Program-made: the position numbers and the translations under genes
Notes under the pieces: generated by a model
Database searches by the model: none
What the model saw: the letters and a program-made list of their open reading frames with translations, nothing else
What the model was told of the DNA's origin: nothing
Part shown: in pieces, positions 5,617 through 10,756 of the stretch
Position numbering within the stretch: position 1 is the stretch's first letter
How the letters are laid out: every line of letters begins with the position of its first letter
From: Ponticaulis sp.
GTDB taxonomy: Bacteria > Pseudomonadota > Alphaproteobacteria > Caulobacterales > Hyphomonadaceae
Direction: 5' to 3'
Length of the DNA: 10,756 nucleotides
Assembly: GCA_002699325.1 (NCBI GenBank)
Contig: PABS01000012.1
Location: forward strand, 1 to 10,756

Positions 5617-6420
5617 TCAGGGGTCTCCTCTCGCAAGTTCCTTGTCGCGAGCGACCGCCTGACCGATTGCCTCTCTTAATAGAGATGTGAAGGCATTCTC
5701 ATCCATCAAGACCTCCAGAGCCGCTGCCGTAACGCCTTTCGGGGATGTCACGGCTTCTCTGAGCGCGCTGGCGGGTTCATCTGACCCGTCCAAAAGTGCT
5801 CCTGCACCGATCACGCCGCGGCGGGCAAGGCGCATGGCAAATTCTGGTGCAAGCCCGTGGGACACACCAGCTGCTGCGAGTGCCTCGACCAGATGAAACA
5901 CATAGGCAGGCCCCGATCCAGAAATGGTCATGGCGACCTGTAACTCTTGTTCTGAAACAGGCCCTTCCACCCAGCCGAGCGGAGCTAGCAAGTCGCGGAC
6001 GAGCGCGATTTCGTCCTCTGATATGCTCTGATCGCAGCTGAGAAGCGTCACGCCCTTTCCAACAGAGCCAGGCGTGCTTGGCAAAGCCCGCACAATCCGG
6101 TGTGTACCCATGACCTCAGCCATGCGTTGTATAGACCAGCCTGCCATGACGGAGACGACCAGCGTTTGGCCATCGCAGAGTCGGCGTGCTTCATTAATAA
6201 TTTCACCAAAGACCTGCGGTTTGACGGCAAGAACCAGAATATCGGCTGGTGCATGCTCTGGATTGAGGCGGATCGCCCCCGCATCTGTCCATTCGGCAAC
6301 GCGCGGTGTCGGTCGTGGAGCGAAGACAGAAATATCAGGCTTTGGATCAGCGCGCAGCCAACCCTCGGCCATGGCCGTGCCCATGCGGCCACAGCCAAGA
6401 AGTGCAATTGAGTGAGACAT
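5617..6420 (-). CDS. proC: Pyrroline-5-carboxylate reductase
   Basis: ProC catalyses the last step of proline synthesis, the NAD(P)H-dependent reduction of 1-pyrroline-5-carboxylate to proline, in the cytoplasm. The 267-residue length is normal. Visible landmarks are the Rossmann loop LGCGRMG (8-14), LAVKPQ (64-69), RALPSTPGSVGKG (111-123), ISGSGPAYVF (166-175) and the C-terminal signature region REAVTSPKGVTAAALEVL (221-238). In most relatives that last segment reads VTSPGGTT; here Lys228 and Val230 replace Gly and Thr, a modest deviation next to the active site. The ATG at 6420 has only a weak TAGGG upstream, and the Rossmann fold begins directly after it, so the start is secure. It follows the membrane-protein gene by 35 bases and precedes the TetR-like gene by 31, which suggests one transcript. 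Confidence 0.95.
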   Translation of the reverse strand: MSHSIALLGCGRMGTAMAEGWLRADPKPDISVFAPRPTPRVAEWTDAGAIRLNPEHAPADILVLAVKPQVFGEIINEARRLCDGQTLVVSVMAGWSIQRMAEVMGTHRIVRALPSTPGSVGKGVTLLSCDQSISEDEIALVRDLLAPLGWVEGPVSEQELQVAMTISGSGPAYVFHLVEALAAAGVSHGLAPEFAMRLARRGVIGAGALLDGSDEPASALREAVTSPKGVTAAALEVLMDENAFTSLLREAIGQAVARDKELARGDP

Positions 6421-6455
6421 CTGCGGACCCTAACGGCGGGTCGAATGGCGATCAA

Positions 6456-7028
6456 TCACTGAGAGTCACGAGTTTTAAAAAGCCCTGCTACCCTTTTGTA
6501 GACGAGTGTCCCGATTGCAATCAGCGCGATGAATGCCGCAACAAAGAGGAAAGTGAATTTCAAGCTGGTCAGTGCTGATTTGATCGGGATGAGCGCTGTA
6601 TCGTTTGAGCTCAAAAGCAGAACCTGCACAACGCCCTCAATCAGATCCGTTAGAATGGTGAGACCGGCGGGCACCGCCAGCCAGAGACCGACCTTCGGGA
6701 AAGCGAGTAAGGCGAGTCCGGCGAAGAAACCGCCATACGCTAGCGGGTAGATGACATCCAGAGTGAGCGTCACCCAGATATGCACTTCCTTCTGACCCGG
6801 TGAATAGGCTTTGAGTTCTCGGGCAATAACATCAGGGCGCGTCAGACTGTCGAGCAACGTTATCTCCCAATGGGAGGACACGAAACCAAAGCTTGCTCCA
6901 GTGAGGAGCATGACAACGAACAAAATCCAGAGCATCGCTGGCTTCGAAAGAAGATGCATCTCTCTGCCCTTTCCAGCCCAGCGCGCCTCTACTTTGAAGT
7001 CCGCTGAGTCAAAGACCTTCTGTGGCAT
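6456..7028 (-). CDS. Four-helix integral membrane protein of unknown function
   Basis: The 190-residue protein has four predicted membrane helices at about 31-50, 83-108, 115-138 and 155-177, with a short basic tail (VYKRVAGLFKTRDSQ). Helix 2 carries polar residues in LDVIYPLAYGG (Asp91, Tyr94, Tyr98) and helix 3 carries TDLIEG (Asp128, Glu131). I recall a similar pattern in unnamed alphaproteobacterial membrane proteins, but know no function. The start is uncertain. The ATG at 7028 lacks a Shine-Dalgarno, whereas Met24 (ATG at 6959) is preceded by GGAAAGG at a usable distance and would place helix 1 directly at the N-terminus; the first 23 codons include a rare-looking AGA and may not be translated. 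It lies between DUF1428 and proC on the same strand with short gaps. Confidence 0.8.
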   Translation of the reverse strand: MPQKVFDSADFKVEARWAGKGREMHLLSKPAMLWILFVVMLLTGASFGFVSSHWEITLLDSLTRPDVIARELKAYSPGQKEVHIWVTLTLDVIYPLAYGGFFAGLALLAFPKVGLWLAVPAGLTILTDLIEGVVQVLLLSSNDTALIPIKSALTSLKFTFLFVAAFIALIAIGTLVYKRVAGLFKTRDSQ

Positions 7029-7088
7029 TCGTGAATATCAATTCCGGAAGACAGAGTATCTCTAACCGCCGAGCTTTTCTGCAGAAGT

Positions 7089-7439
7089 CTAACGATCCAC
7101 GATCATCTGGAATCCACCGAACACCATACGCTTGCCATCAAGCGGCATTTCTGAAGCACCTGGCAGTTCAGGGTCACTCATCATTTTTTGCATCGCGGCG
7201 TCACAGGTCGCTTTGTCCGGCCATTCCATCCATGAAAAGACAACCGTCTCATCGTCCTGTTTTTTCACTGCCATGGGAAAAGATGTGACTTCGCCATCGG
7301 GAACATCTTCGCCCCAACATTCGACAACCCGCGTAGCGCCCAGTCCTTTGAAGTAGTCCACCATCTTCTCTGAAAAGTCCGTGTAAGCCTGCTTATTGGC
7401 TGTCGGAACAGCCGCCAGAAATCCGCTGACAAAATGCAT
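7089..7439 (-). CDS. DUF1428 family protein (YbaA-like)
   Basis: This 116-residue soluble protein matches the DUF1428 (YbaA-like) family throughout. It opens HFVSGFLAAVP, then has GATRVVECWGEDVPDG (35-50), VVFSWMEWPDKAT (66-78), and ends with the characteristic DGKRMVFGGFQMIVD (101-115). The family folds as a dimeric alpha-beta barrel (ferredoxin-like) and has no established reaction; no catalytic claim is made. The start is firm: GGAGGG lies six bases before the ATG at 7439. It is divergent from a MarR gene across an 89-base gap holding a perfect palindrome, so control by that MarR is likely. It is the first gene of the possible DUF1428-membrane protein-proC-tetR transcript. Length and motifs are normal. 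Confidence 0.92.
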   Translation of the reverse strand: MHFVSGFLAAVPTANKQAYTDFSEKMVDYFKGLGATRVVECWGEDVPDGEVTSFPMAVKKQDDETVVFSWMEWPDKATCDAAMQKMMSDPELPGASEMPLDGKRMVFGGFQMIVDR

Positions 7440-7468
7440 GGTTTATCCCTCCAGATTGAGATGCTTCC

Positions 7469-7506
7469 CTGACAGAGCTTAGACATATTATTATGTTGAT
7501 ATCAAC
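7469..7506 (+). promoter_or_regulatory. marR promoter with palindromic operator
   Basis: CTGACA (7469-7474) and TATGTT (7492-7497) with a 17-base spacer make a reasonable sigma-70 promoter for the MarR gene. The 12-base perfect palindrome GTTGATATCAAC (7495-7506) overlaps the -10 and predicted start, and flanking TTATTAT repeats extend the symmetry imperfectly. On the opposite strand TTGATA of the palindrome could be a -35 for DUF1428, though its -10 is poor. The size and placement fit a MarR dimer site controlling both directions. Confidence 0.5.
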
Positions 7507-7528
7507 TTATTATTGGTGAGAATATGGC

Positions 7529-8014
7529 ATGGATCAGAATCACACCAATTCTCTTGTCATGACCGAAATGGACCCAGAGCTGCCAATCGAAACCACAGTG
7601 GAAGTGAAGGACACGTGTTTGTGCTTCAGGACTCAGCGCGCTGCCCGCGCGCTGGCCCGGCGCTTCGATCAGGCTTTTGCACCGCTGGGCCTCACACACG
7701 GTCAGTTCTCACTCCTCATGACGCTGAACCAGCCCCAACCACCCAAACTGACACACCTCGCCGCTTTTCTGGGCATGGACCGAACAAGCGTGACGGCGAA
7801 ACTGAAAGCGGTGGTCCGCAATGAGTGGGTGACTGTCGAGGCAGACGCCAACGACAGACGAAACCGAAATTTTTCACTCACGGATGCTGGCCGAGAGATA
7901 TTGAAGCAGGCCGTACCGATATGGCGCAGAACGCATGCTGAAATCGAGCGGGGCTTCACGGCTTCAGACCTCTCGGAACTCAAGACCAGTCTCGATCAGC
8001 TCGCTGCAGAATAA
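7529..8014 (+). CDS. MarR-family transcriptional regulator
   Basis: This 161-residue regulator has the MarR winged-helix layout: dimerisation helix LCFRTQRAARALARRFDQAF (31-50), GLTHGQFSLLMTL, recognition helix region LGMDRTSVTAKLKAV (81-95), and the wing DANDRRNRNFSLTDAG (106-121) with its usual Asp/Arg pattern. Cys30 and Cys32 (TCLC) just before helix 1 form a CxC pair seen in some MarR members and may sense oxidants or electrophiles; this is inference. MarR proteins normally repress their own gene and a divergent neighbour, releasing DNA on ligand binding or oxidation. Here the divergent neighbour is DUF1428, with a palindrome over the promoter. The ATG at 7529 has GGTGAG eight bases upstream; the ATG at 7524 is in another frame and stops quickly. 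Confidence 0.92.
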   Translation: MDQNHTNSLVMTEMDPELPIETTVEVKDTCLCFRTQRAARALARRFDQAFAPLGLTHGQFSLLMTLNQPQPPKLTHLAAFLGMDRTSVTAKLKAVVRNEWVTVEADANDRRNRNFSLTDAGREILKQAVPIWRRTHAEIERGFTASDLSELKTSLDQLAAE

Positions 8015-8084
8015 TTCTGTTATCCGGGAGCTTTTTCCCCGTTCGGGCGTTTGGATCTGGTATTTTGTATCGGGAGATAATGGC

Positions 8085-8480
8085 ATGCGATCGGTGATGG
8101 GTATTCTGGCACTTGCGACAGCTTGCGCGCTGCCTGGCTGGGCCACCGAAGATTCGATTGATGATCGCTTTGATGGGCAGTACCGGGCCGTGACCGAACT
8201 CGCAGATTACTGGGACAATGCTGAAGAATGCCGTGCTGGCATGGAGTTCGACGTCGTATTGGAAGACGGCAATTTCTCCTCGCAACCTGCAGGCCTCGCC
8301 AAAGGCATAATGACCTCAGACGGCTATTTCAAAGGCGAGTTCGCCCTCGCCGATAAGAAGCTTGTGGATTTCGAAGGCATTGTGGAGGGTAATCAGATCA
8401 TTGGCAGCGCCCTTGCGCCTGACGAAAGCTGCGCCTGGCAGGTTACACTGACAGAACAATTCGACGACAAAGCCTATTAA
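8085..8480 (+). CDS. Small exported protein of unknown function
   Basis: The 131-residue product begins with a signal peptide (MRSVMGILALATACALPGWA). Cleavage is most likely after Ala20; LATAC with Cys14 could be a poor lipobox, so lipid anchoring cannot be excluded. The mature part is acidic and probably beta-rich, with repeated turns at GNF, DGYFKGEF, EGIVEGNQIIG and ending CAWQVTLTEQF. Two Cys (about 48 and 118) probably pair. I do not recognise the family. The start at 8085 is set by GGGAG seven bases upstream; the frame stays open back to 7935 but that part overlaps MarR and lacks a signal sequence. It lies 70 bases after MarR on the same strand and is convergent with YbjN. Confidence 0.75.
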   Translation: MRSVMGILALATACALPGWATEDSIDDRFDGQYRAVTELADYWDNAEECRAGMEFDVVLEDGNFSSQPAGLAKGIMTSDGYFKGEFALADKKLVDFEGIVEGNQIIGSALAPDESCAWQVTLTEQFDDKAY

Positions 8481-8492
8481 TGAGACACGGTT

Positions 8493-8509
8493 GGCCTGAA
8501 AATCAGGCC
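8493..8509. terminator. Hairpin at the convergent ends of the exported-protein and YbjN genes
   Basis: GGCCTGA-AAA-TCAGGCC is a perfect 7-pair stem placed 12 bases after one stop codon and overlapping the other gene's TGA (8503-8505). There is no T-run on either strand, so it is a weak or Rho-assisted terminator or a 3'-end stabiliser rather than a proven intrinsic terminator. Confidence 0.35.
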
Positions 8510-9009
8510 TGACCAATCGTCTCGAACATCGCGGTTTCCAGAGCTTCCGAGGCGGATTTGCCGGCCCAGATGACGTAGTTCATGCTCGGCGTGAACTTTT
8601 CAATCGCACGAGTGGCTGCGGAAATTACCGAGGAGATTTCTGACCCTGCCGGCTCACTCCGGCCCGACATTGCGATCGTGTGGCGGAACAGAATGCTGTC
8701 ATCCATCGGCCAGAAATCGAAATGACCAAGCCAGAGCTGCTCATTGATCATGACCAGAAGCTCATTGAGCGCGTTCCGGCGAATAGCCGTCGGTTTAACA
8801 TCCAGCGTCAAGGAAAACTGTAGCGACTCGGTTTCTTCACGCATGGTGAAGACACCGCCCATATCGCCCCAGTGTGTCGGGATGATGCAGTGGACCGAAT
8901 TATAACCGTCCCGCTCATAGGACCAGTCAGCATCCTCAAGCACGCGCTCGATGAGATCGAGTGAGTTCTCGACGGTATCTTCTGCCTGTGTGGAAGAAAA
9001 AGTCGTCAT
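8503..9009 (-). CDS. YbjN domain-containing protein
   Basis: The 168-residue cytoplasmic protein matches the YbjN family (PF10722 type). It has an N-terminal helix (ENSLDLIERVLEDADW) and mixed strands (HCIIPTHWGDMGGVFTMRE, LQFSLTLDVKP). The family core LNELLVMINEQLWLGHFDFW lies at 81-100, followed by SILFRHTI and a C-terminal helix ending in TIGQA. The fold resembles type III secretion chaperones, and E. coli YbjN has been linked to motility and stress, but the alphaproteobacterial role is not established. The start is firm: GGGAGGG lies about seven bases before the ATG at 9009. It lies 135 bases downstream of ubiK on the same strand, a pairing I recall as common in alphaproteobacteria. The gap between them contains T6 on the minus strand but no convincing hairpin before it. 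Confidence 0.9.
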   Translation of the reverse strand: MTTFSSTQAEDTVENSLDLIERVLEDADWSYERDGYNSVHCIIPTHWGDMGGVFTMREETESLQFSLTLDVKPTAIRRNALNELLVMINEQLWLGHFDFWPMDDSILFRHTIAMSGRSEPAGSEISSVISAATRAIEKFTPSMNYVIWAGKSASEALETAMFETIGQA

Positions 9010-9144
9010 GGCGTGCCCTCCCTAGCCTGTTGGCGCGGGGTGATTCCCGTAAATCCGAGCTATCATGAGTCTCAGACCAGCCCCAAAGGGCGCGCGCAAA
9101 AAAGTGTGCAATCAGTTGAGCGGTGTTGTTTGCAAGTCTCAGGC

Positions 9145-9399
9145 CTATTTGCCCGACTTCGGCTTGCCTTCCAGTTCAGCCACACGCTTTTCAAGCGCTT
9201 CGACGCGCTCAAATGCTGCCTGTGCCAGTGCCTTGAGGGCCTCGACTTCGTCACGGCGGGCCAGATCCATTTCAGACACGAATTTCTCGCCCTGGGCACG
9301 AAAGGCTGTTTTGGCCTCATCGCCCGCAGACTGAGCCGCTTCCATAAATCCGGTCATGACTTTTGCCATGTCATCGAGGAGTGGATTTCCGTTTGCCAT
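9145..9399 (-). CDS. ubiK: Ubiquinone biosynthesis accessory factor UbiK (BMFP family)
   Basis: This 84-residue protein matches the UbiK/BMFP (formerly YqiC, DUF526) family. The amphipathic N-terminal helix (LLDDMAKVMTGFMEAAQSAG, 7-26) is followed by AFRAQGEKFVSEMDLARRDE (32-51), and the C-terminal coiled coil (AAFERVEALEKRVAELEGK) is of the kind that trimerises in this family. In E. coli UbiK binds UbiJ and aids the late aerobic steps of ubiquinone synthesis; the N-terminal helix can associate with lipids. The assignment rests on size, coiled coil and neighbourhood (next to YbjN, divergent from lgt). The start is clear: AAGGAG lies seven bases before the ATG at 9399. No sign of truncation. 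Confidence 0.9.
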   Translation of the reverse strand: MANGNPLLDDMAKVMTGFMEAAQSAGDEAKTAFRAQGEKFVSEMDLARRDEVEALKALAQAAFERVEALEKRVAELEGKPKSGK

Positions 9400-9488
9400 T
9401 CGATTACTCCTTCAGGCTAAGCGTGTGGGTTTACCCCGGCTTCTCTCTCATGGCTATGTGGCTCTTATTCTGAGCTGATAAAAGGGGA

Positions 9489-10511
9489 ATGTTCAGCGTG
9501 GCTCTCAGCTTTCCGGAAATCTATCCGGCGGTCATCTCGATTCCGCAGTTTTCAATTGGCGGACTGACGATCGGCCCAATAAATATTCTCTGGTACGCCA
9601 TGGCTTATGTCGCGGGGCTCGTACTCGGCTGGCGCTATGCTGTAGCGCTCGTAAAGCGGCCACGACTTTTCGGCGGCACCTCACCGGTAAGTTCTGACGT
9701 CATCGACGACTATCTGTTCTGGGTCACGGTAGGCGTCATCCTGGGCGGCCGTCTCGGCTATATGTTTTTCTACCAGATCCCCTATCAGTTTGATGAGTTT
9801 GCAGCTGATCCGCTCATGATCCTTCGGATCTGGGATGGCGGCATGGCCTTTCATGGCGGCCTGATCGGAGTGGCGCTGGCGACCATATATGTGTGCCGCT
9901 TGCACAAGGTGCCTCTGTTGCGCATGGCTGATATTGCAGCCGCGGCGACTCCCATCGGACTATTCCTCGGTCGCTGCGCGAATTTCATCAACGCCGAACT
10001 TTATGGCCGACCAACAGACAGCAGCTGGGGCATGGTTTTTCCGCAAGGCTACGGCTCAGGGGGGCCGCCTCAAGCCTTCGACTGGGCCACCAAAAGCTGG
10101 AAATATATCTGTGATCCGGACACGATTCCTGCAGCGGCACGAACCGTGGAAACCTGCTCCGTACGGCTGACCGATGGTAGTATTCTCTCTGAAGTGCCCC
10201 GTCATGCGAGCCAGCTTTATGAGGCCGGACTTGAGGGGCTTGTTCTGTTTACCGTTCTGGCGATTGCCGTCTGGGGCTTTAAAGCCCTCAGCCGTCCAGG
10301 TCTTGTGTCTGGTCTGTTTCTTCTCGGATATGCTGCGGGCAGAACATTCGCCGAGCAATTTCGCCTGCCAGATGCCTTCGTTGAAGGCCTTCCGGGCTGG
10401 TTGACCATGGGTATGCTGCTTTCCGTTCCCATGATCCTTGGCGGCGCCTACCTTGTCTGGCATGCACTGTCGAAACGCAATTCACCAAACTCATCTGTCG
10501 CTGCGGAGTAG
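9489..10511 (+). CDS. lgt: Prolipoprotein diacylglyceryl transferase
   Basis: Lgt transfers a diacylglyceryl group from phosphatidylglycerol to the lipobox Cys of prolipoproteins in the inner membrane, the first step of lipoprotein maturation. The 340-residue protein has the multi-helix layout and family motifs ILWYAMAYVAG (33-43), GGRLGYMFFY (86-95), AFHGGLIG (120-127), GRCANFINAELYGRPTD (161-177), RHASQLYEAGLEG (238-250) and GRTFAEQFRLPD (284-295). The conserved Asn, Glu and Arg residues are all present. It is longer than the usual 260-300 residues because of an insert at about 186-236 between WGMVFP and PRHASQLYE, carrying Cys208 and Cys223. The ATG at 9489 is nearly on top of AAAGGGGA; an in-frame GTG at 9498, nine bases after it, fits the ribosome site better and would give MALSFPEIYP. 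The next gene starts six bases after a Shine-Dalgarno within its final codons. Confidence 0.96.
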   Translation: MFSVALSFPEIYPAVISIPQFSIGGLTIGPINILWYAMAYVAGLVLGWRYAVALVKRPRLFGGTSPVSSDVIDDYLFWVTVGVILGGRLGYMFFYQIPYQFDEFAADPLMILRIWDGGMAFHGGLIGVALATIYVCRLHKVPLLRMADIAAAATPIGLFLGRCANFINAELYGRPTDSSWGMVFPQGYGSGGPPQAFDWATKSWKYICDPDTIPAAARTVETCSVRLTDGSILSEVPRHASQLYEAGLEGLVLFTVLAIAVWGFKALSRPGLVSGLFLLGYAAGRTFAEQFRLPDAFVEGLPGWLTMGMLLSVPMILGGAYLVWHALSKRNSPNSSVAAE

Positions 10512-10514
10512 TTC

Positions 10515-10756
10515 GTGTCGCTGAAAGAGCGCCTGATCCAGACCATCAAATCCGATGGTCCGATGTCGGTATCCATGTTCATGCAGACTTGCCTGCATGA
10601 CCCGAAAGACGGGTACTATTCGACCCGCCCGGGCCTTGGACGTGACTTCACCACATCACCGGAAATTAGCCAGCTCTTCGGCGAACTGATCGGGCTCTGG
10701 GTCGTACATGAGTGGGAAGCCATGTGGCGGCCGCACCCGTTTACACTGGTTGAACA
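10515..10756 (+). CDS. SAM-dependent methyltransferase, MidA/NDUFAF7-like, N-terminal part
   Basis: About 80 codons are visible before the right edge. The protein reads MSLKERLIQTIKSDGPMSVS, then MQTCLHDPKDGYYSTRPGLG, DFTTSPEISQLFGELIGLWV and WRPHPFTLVE. The combination of GPMSVSxFM, LHDPKDGYYS and DFTTSPEISQLFGE is the hallmark of the MidA/NDUFAF7 family. In mitochondria NDUFAF7 methylates an Arg of the complex I subunit NDUFS2 during assembly; a similar role in this bacterium is likely but inferred. The SAM-binding glycine motif would follow just beyond the visible end. The GTG start at 10515 has GGAG (10505-10508) six bases upstream, overlapping the lgt stop, so it is translationally coupled to lgt. 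I recall lgt followed by this gene as a common alphaproteobacterial order. Confidence 0.9.
   Translation, partial: MSLKERLIQTIKSDGPMSVSMFMQTCLHDPKDGYYSTRPGLGRDFTTSPEISQLFGELIGLWVVHEWEAMWRPHPFTLVE

Noticed and set aside
5111..5662. 183-codon plus-strand ORF opposite the TetR-like gene and the proC end
   Set aside because: The minus strand has a recognisable TetR fold, operon spacing and a strong Shine-Dalgarno; this ORF has none of these.
7935..8084. Upstream extension of the exported-protein frame into MarR
   Set aside because: The extension would bury the signal peptide and overlap marR, while GGGAG directly precedes the ATG at 8085.
9088..9110. T-run (minus strand) between ubiK and ybjN as an intrinsic terminator
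   Set aside because: No stable stem immediately precedes the T residues; the only nearby pairing is five bases with a long loop.
9013..9420. 135-codon plus-strand ORF opposite ubiK
   Set aside because: The minus-strand ubiK has a clear coiled coil and Shine-Dalgarno; the antisense product looks random.
1..10756. Mobile elements, CRISPR arrays, toxin-antitoxin pairs, tRNA or rRNA genes
   Set aside because: I looked for transposase or integrase motifs, regularly spaced repeats, small paired toxin-like genes and tRNA-like cloverleaf ends and saw none.

Overview
The window looks like a stretch of chromosome from an alphaproteobacterium, probably of the Hyphomonadaceae/Maricaulales/Caulobacterales type. 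This is inferred from family content and gene order, not from any marker RNA. The clues are a ubiK (BMFP)-YbjN pair divergent from lgt and a MidA/NDUFAF7-type methyltransferase, a proC followed by a COQ9-like TetR-fold gene, and a small UrcA-like exported protein. Base composition is moderately GC-rich and even by eye. I see no insertion sequence, integrase, CRISPR array, tRNA or rRNA.

Layout. Positions 1-982 (minus) hold the N-terminal 327 codons of an M3-family metallopeptidase lipoprotein, cut by the window edge. Positions 1128-2732 (minus) hold a complete ABC-F ATPase. A 320-base divergent intergenic region follows. It contains a possible leader ORF overlapping the ABC-F start (minus strand) and a chain of hairpins ending in a terminator-like stem (plus strand, about 2831-3014). 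Next on the plus strand come a small conserved gene of unknown function (3053-3484), a NodD/NahR-like LysR regulator (3535-4473) and a small secreted UrcA-like protein with strongly biased codons (4562-4864), which ends in a run of hairpins and a strong intrinsic terminator.

Positions 4968-7439 form a minus-strand block read right to left: DUF1428 protein, four-helix membrane protein, proC, and a TetR/COQ9-like gene. The gaps are 30-60 bases, so it may be one operon. A MarR regulator (7529-8014) is divergent from DUF1428 across a perfect 12-base palindrome, and a small exported protein (8085-8480) follows it. YbjN (8503-9009) and ubiK (9145-9399) are on the minus strand. lgt (9489-10511) and the start of a MidA-like methyltransferase (10515 onward) are on the plus strand.

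Most genes are housekeeping: proline synthesis (proC), ubiquinone synthesis (ubiK), lipoprotein maturation (lgt) and respiratory complex I assembly (MidA-like). Lgt would act on the M3 peptidase lipoprotein in the same window. The least explained parts are the intergenic RNA-like structure at 2831-3014, the small ORF over the ABC-F start, and the unnamed 143-residue protein downstream of the structured leader. No multi-gene system that I can call new is evident.
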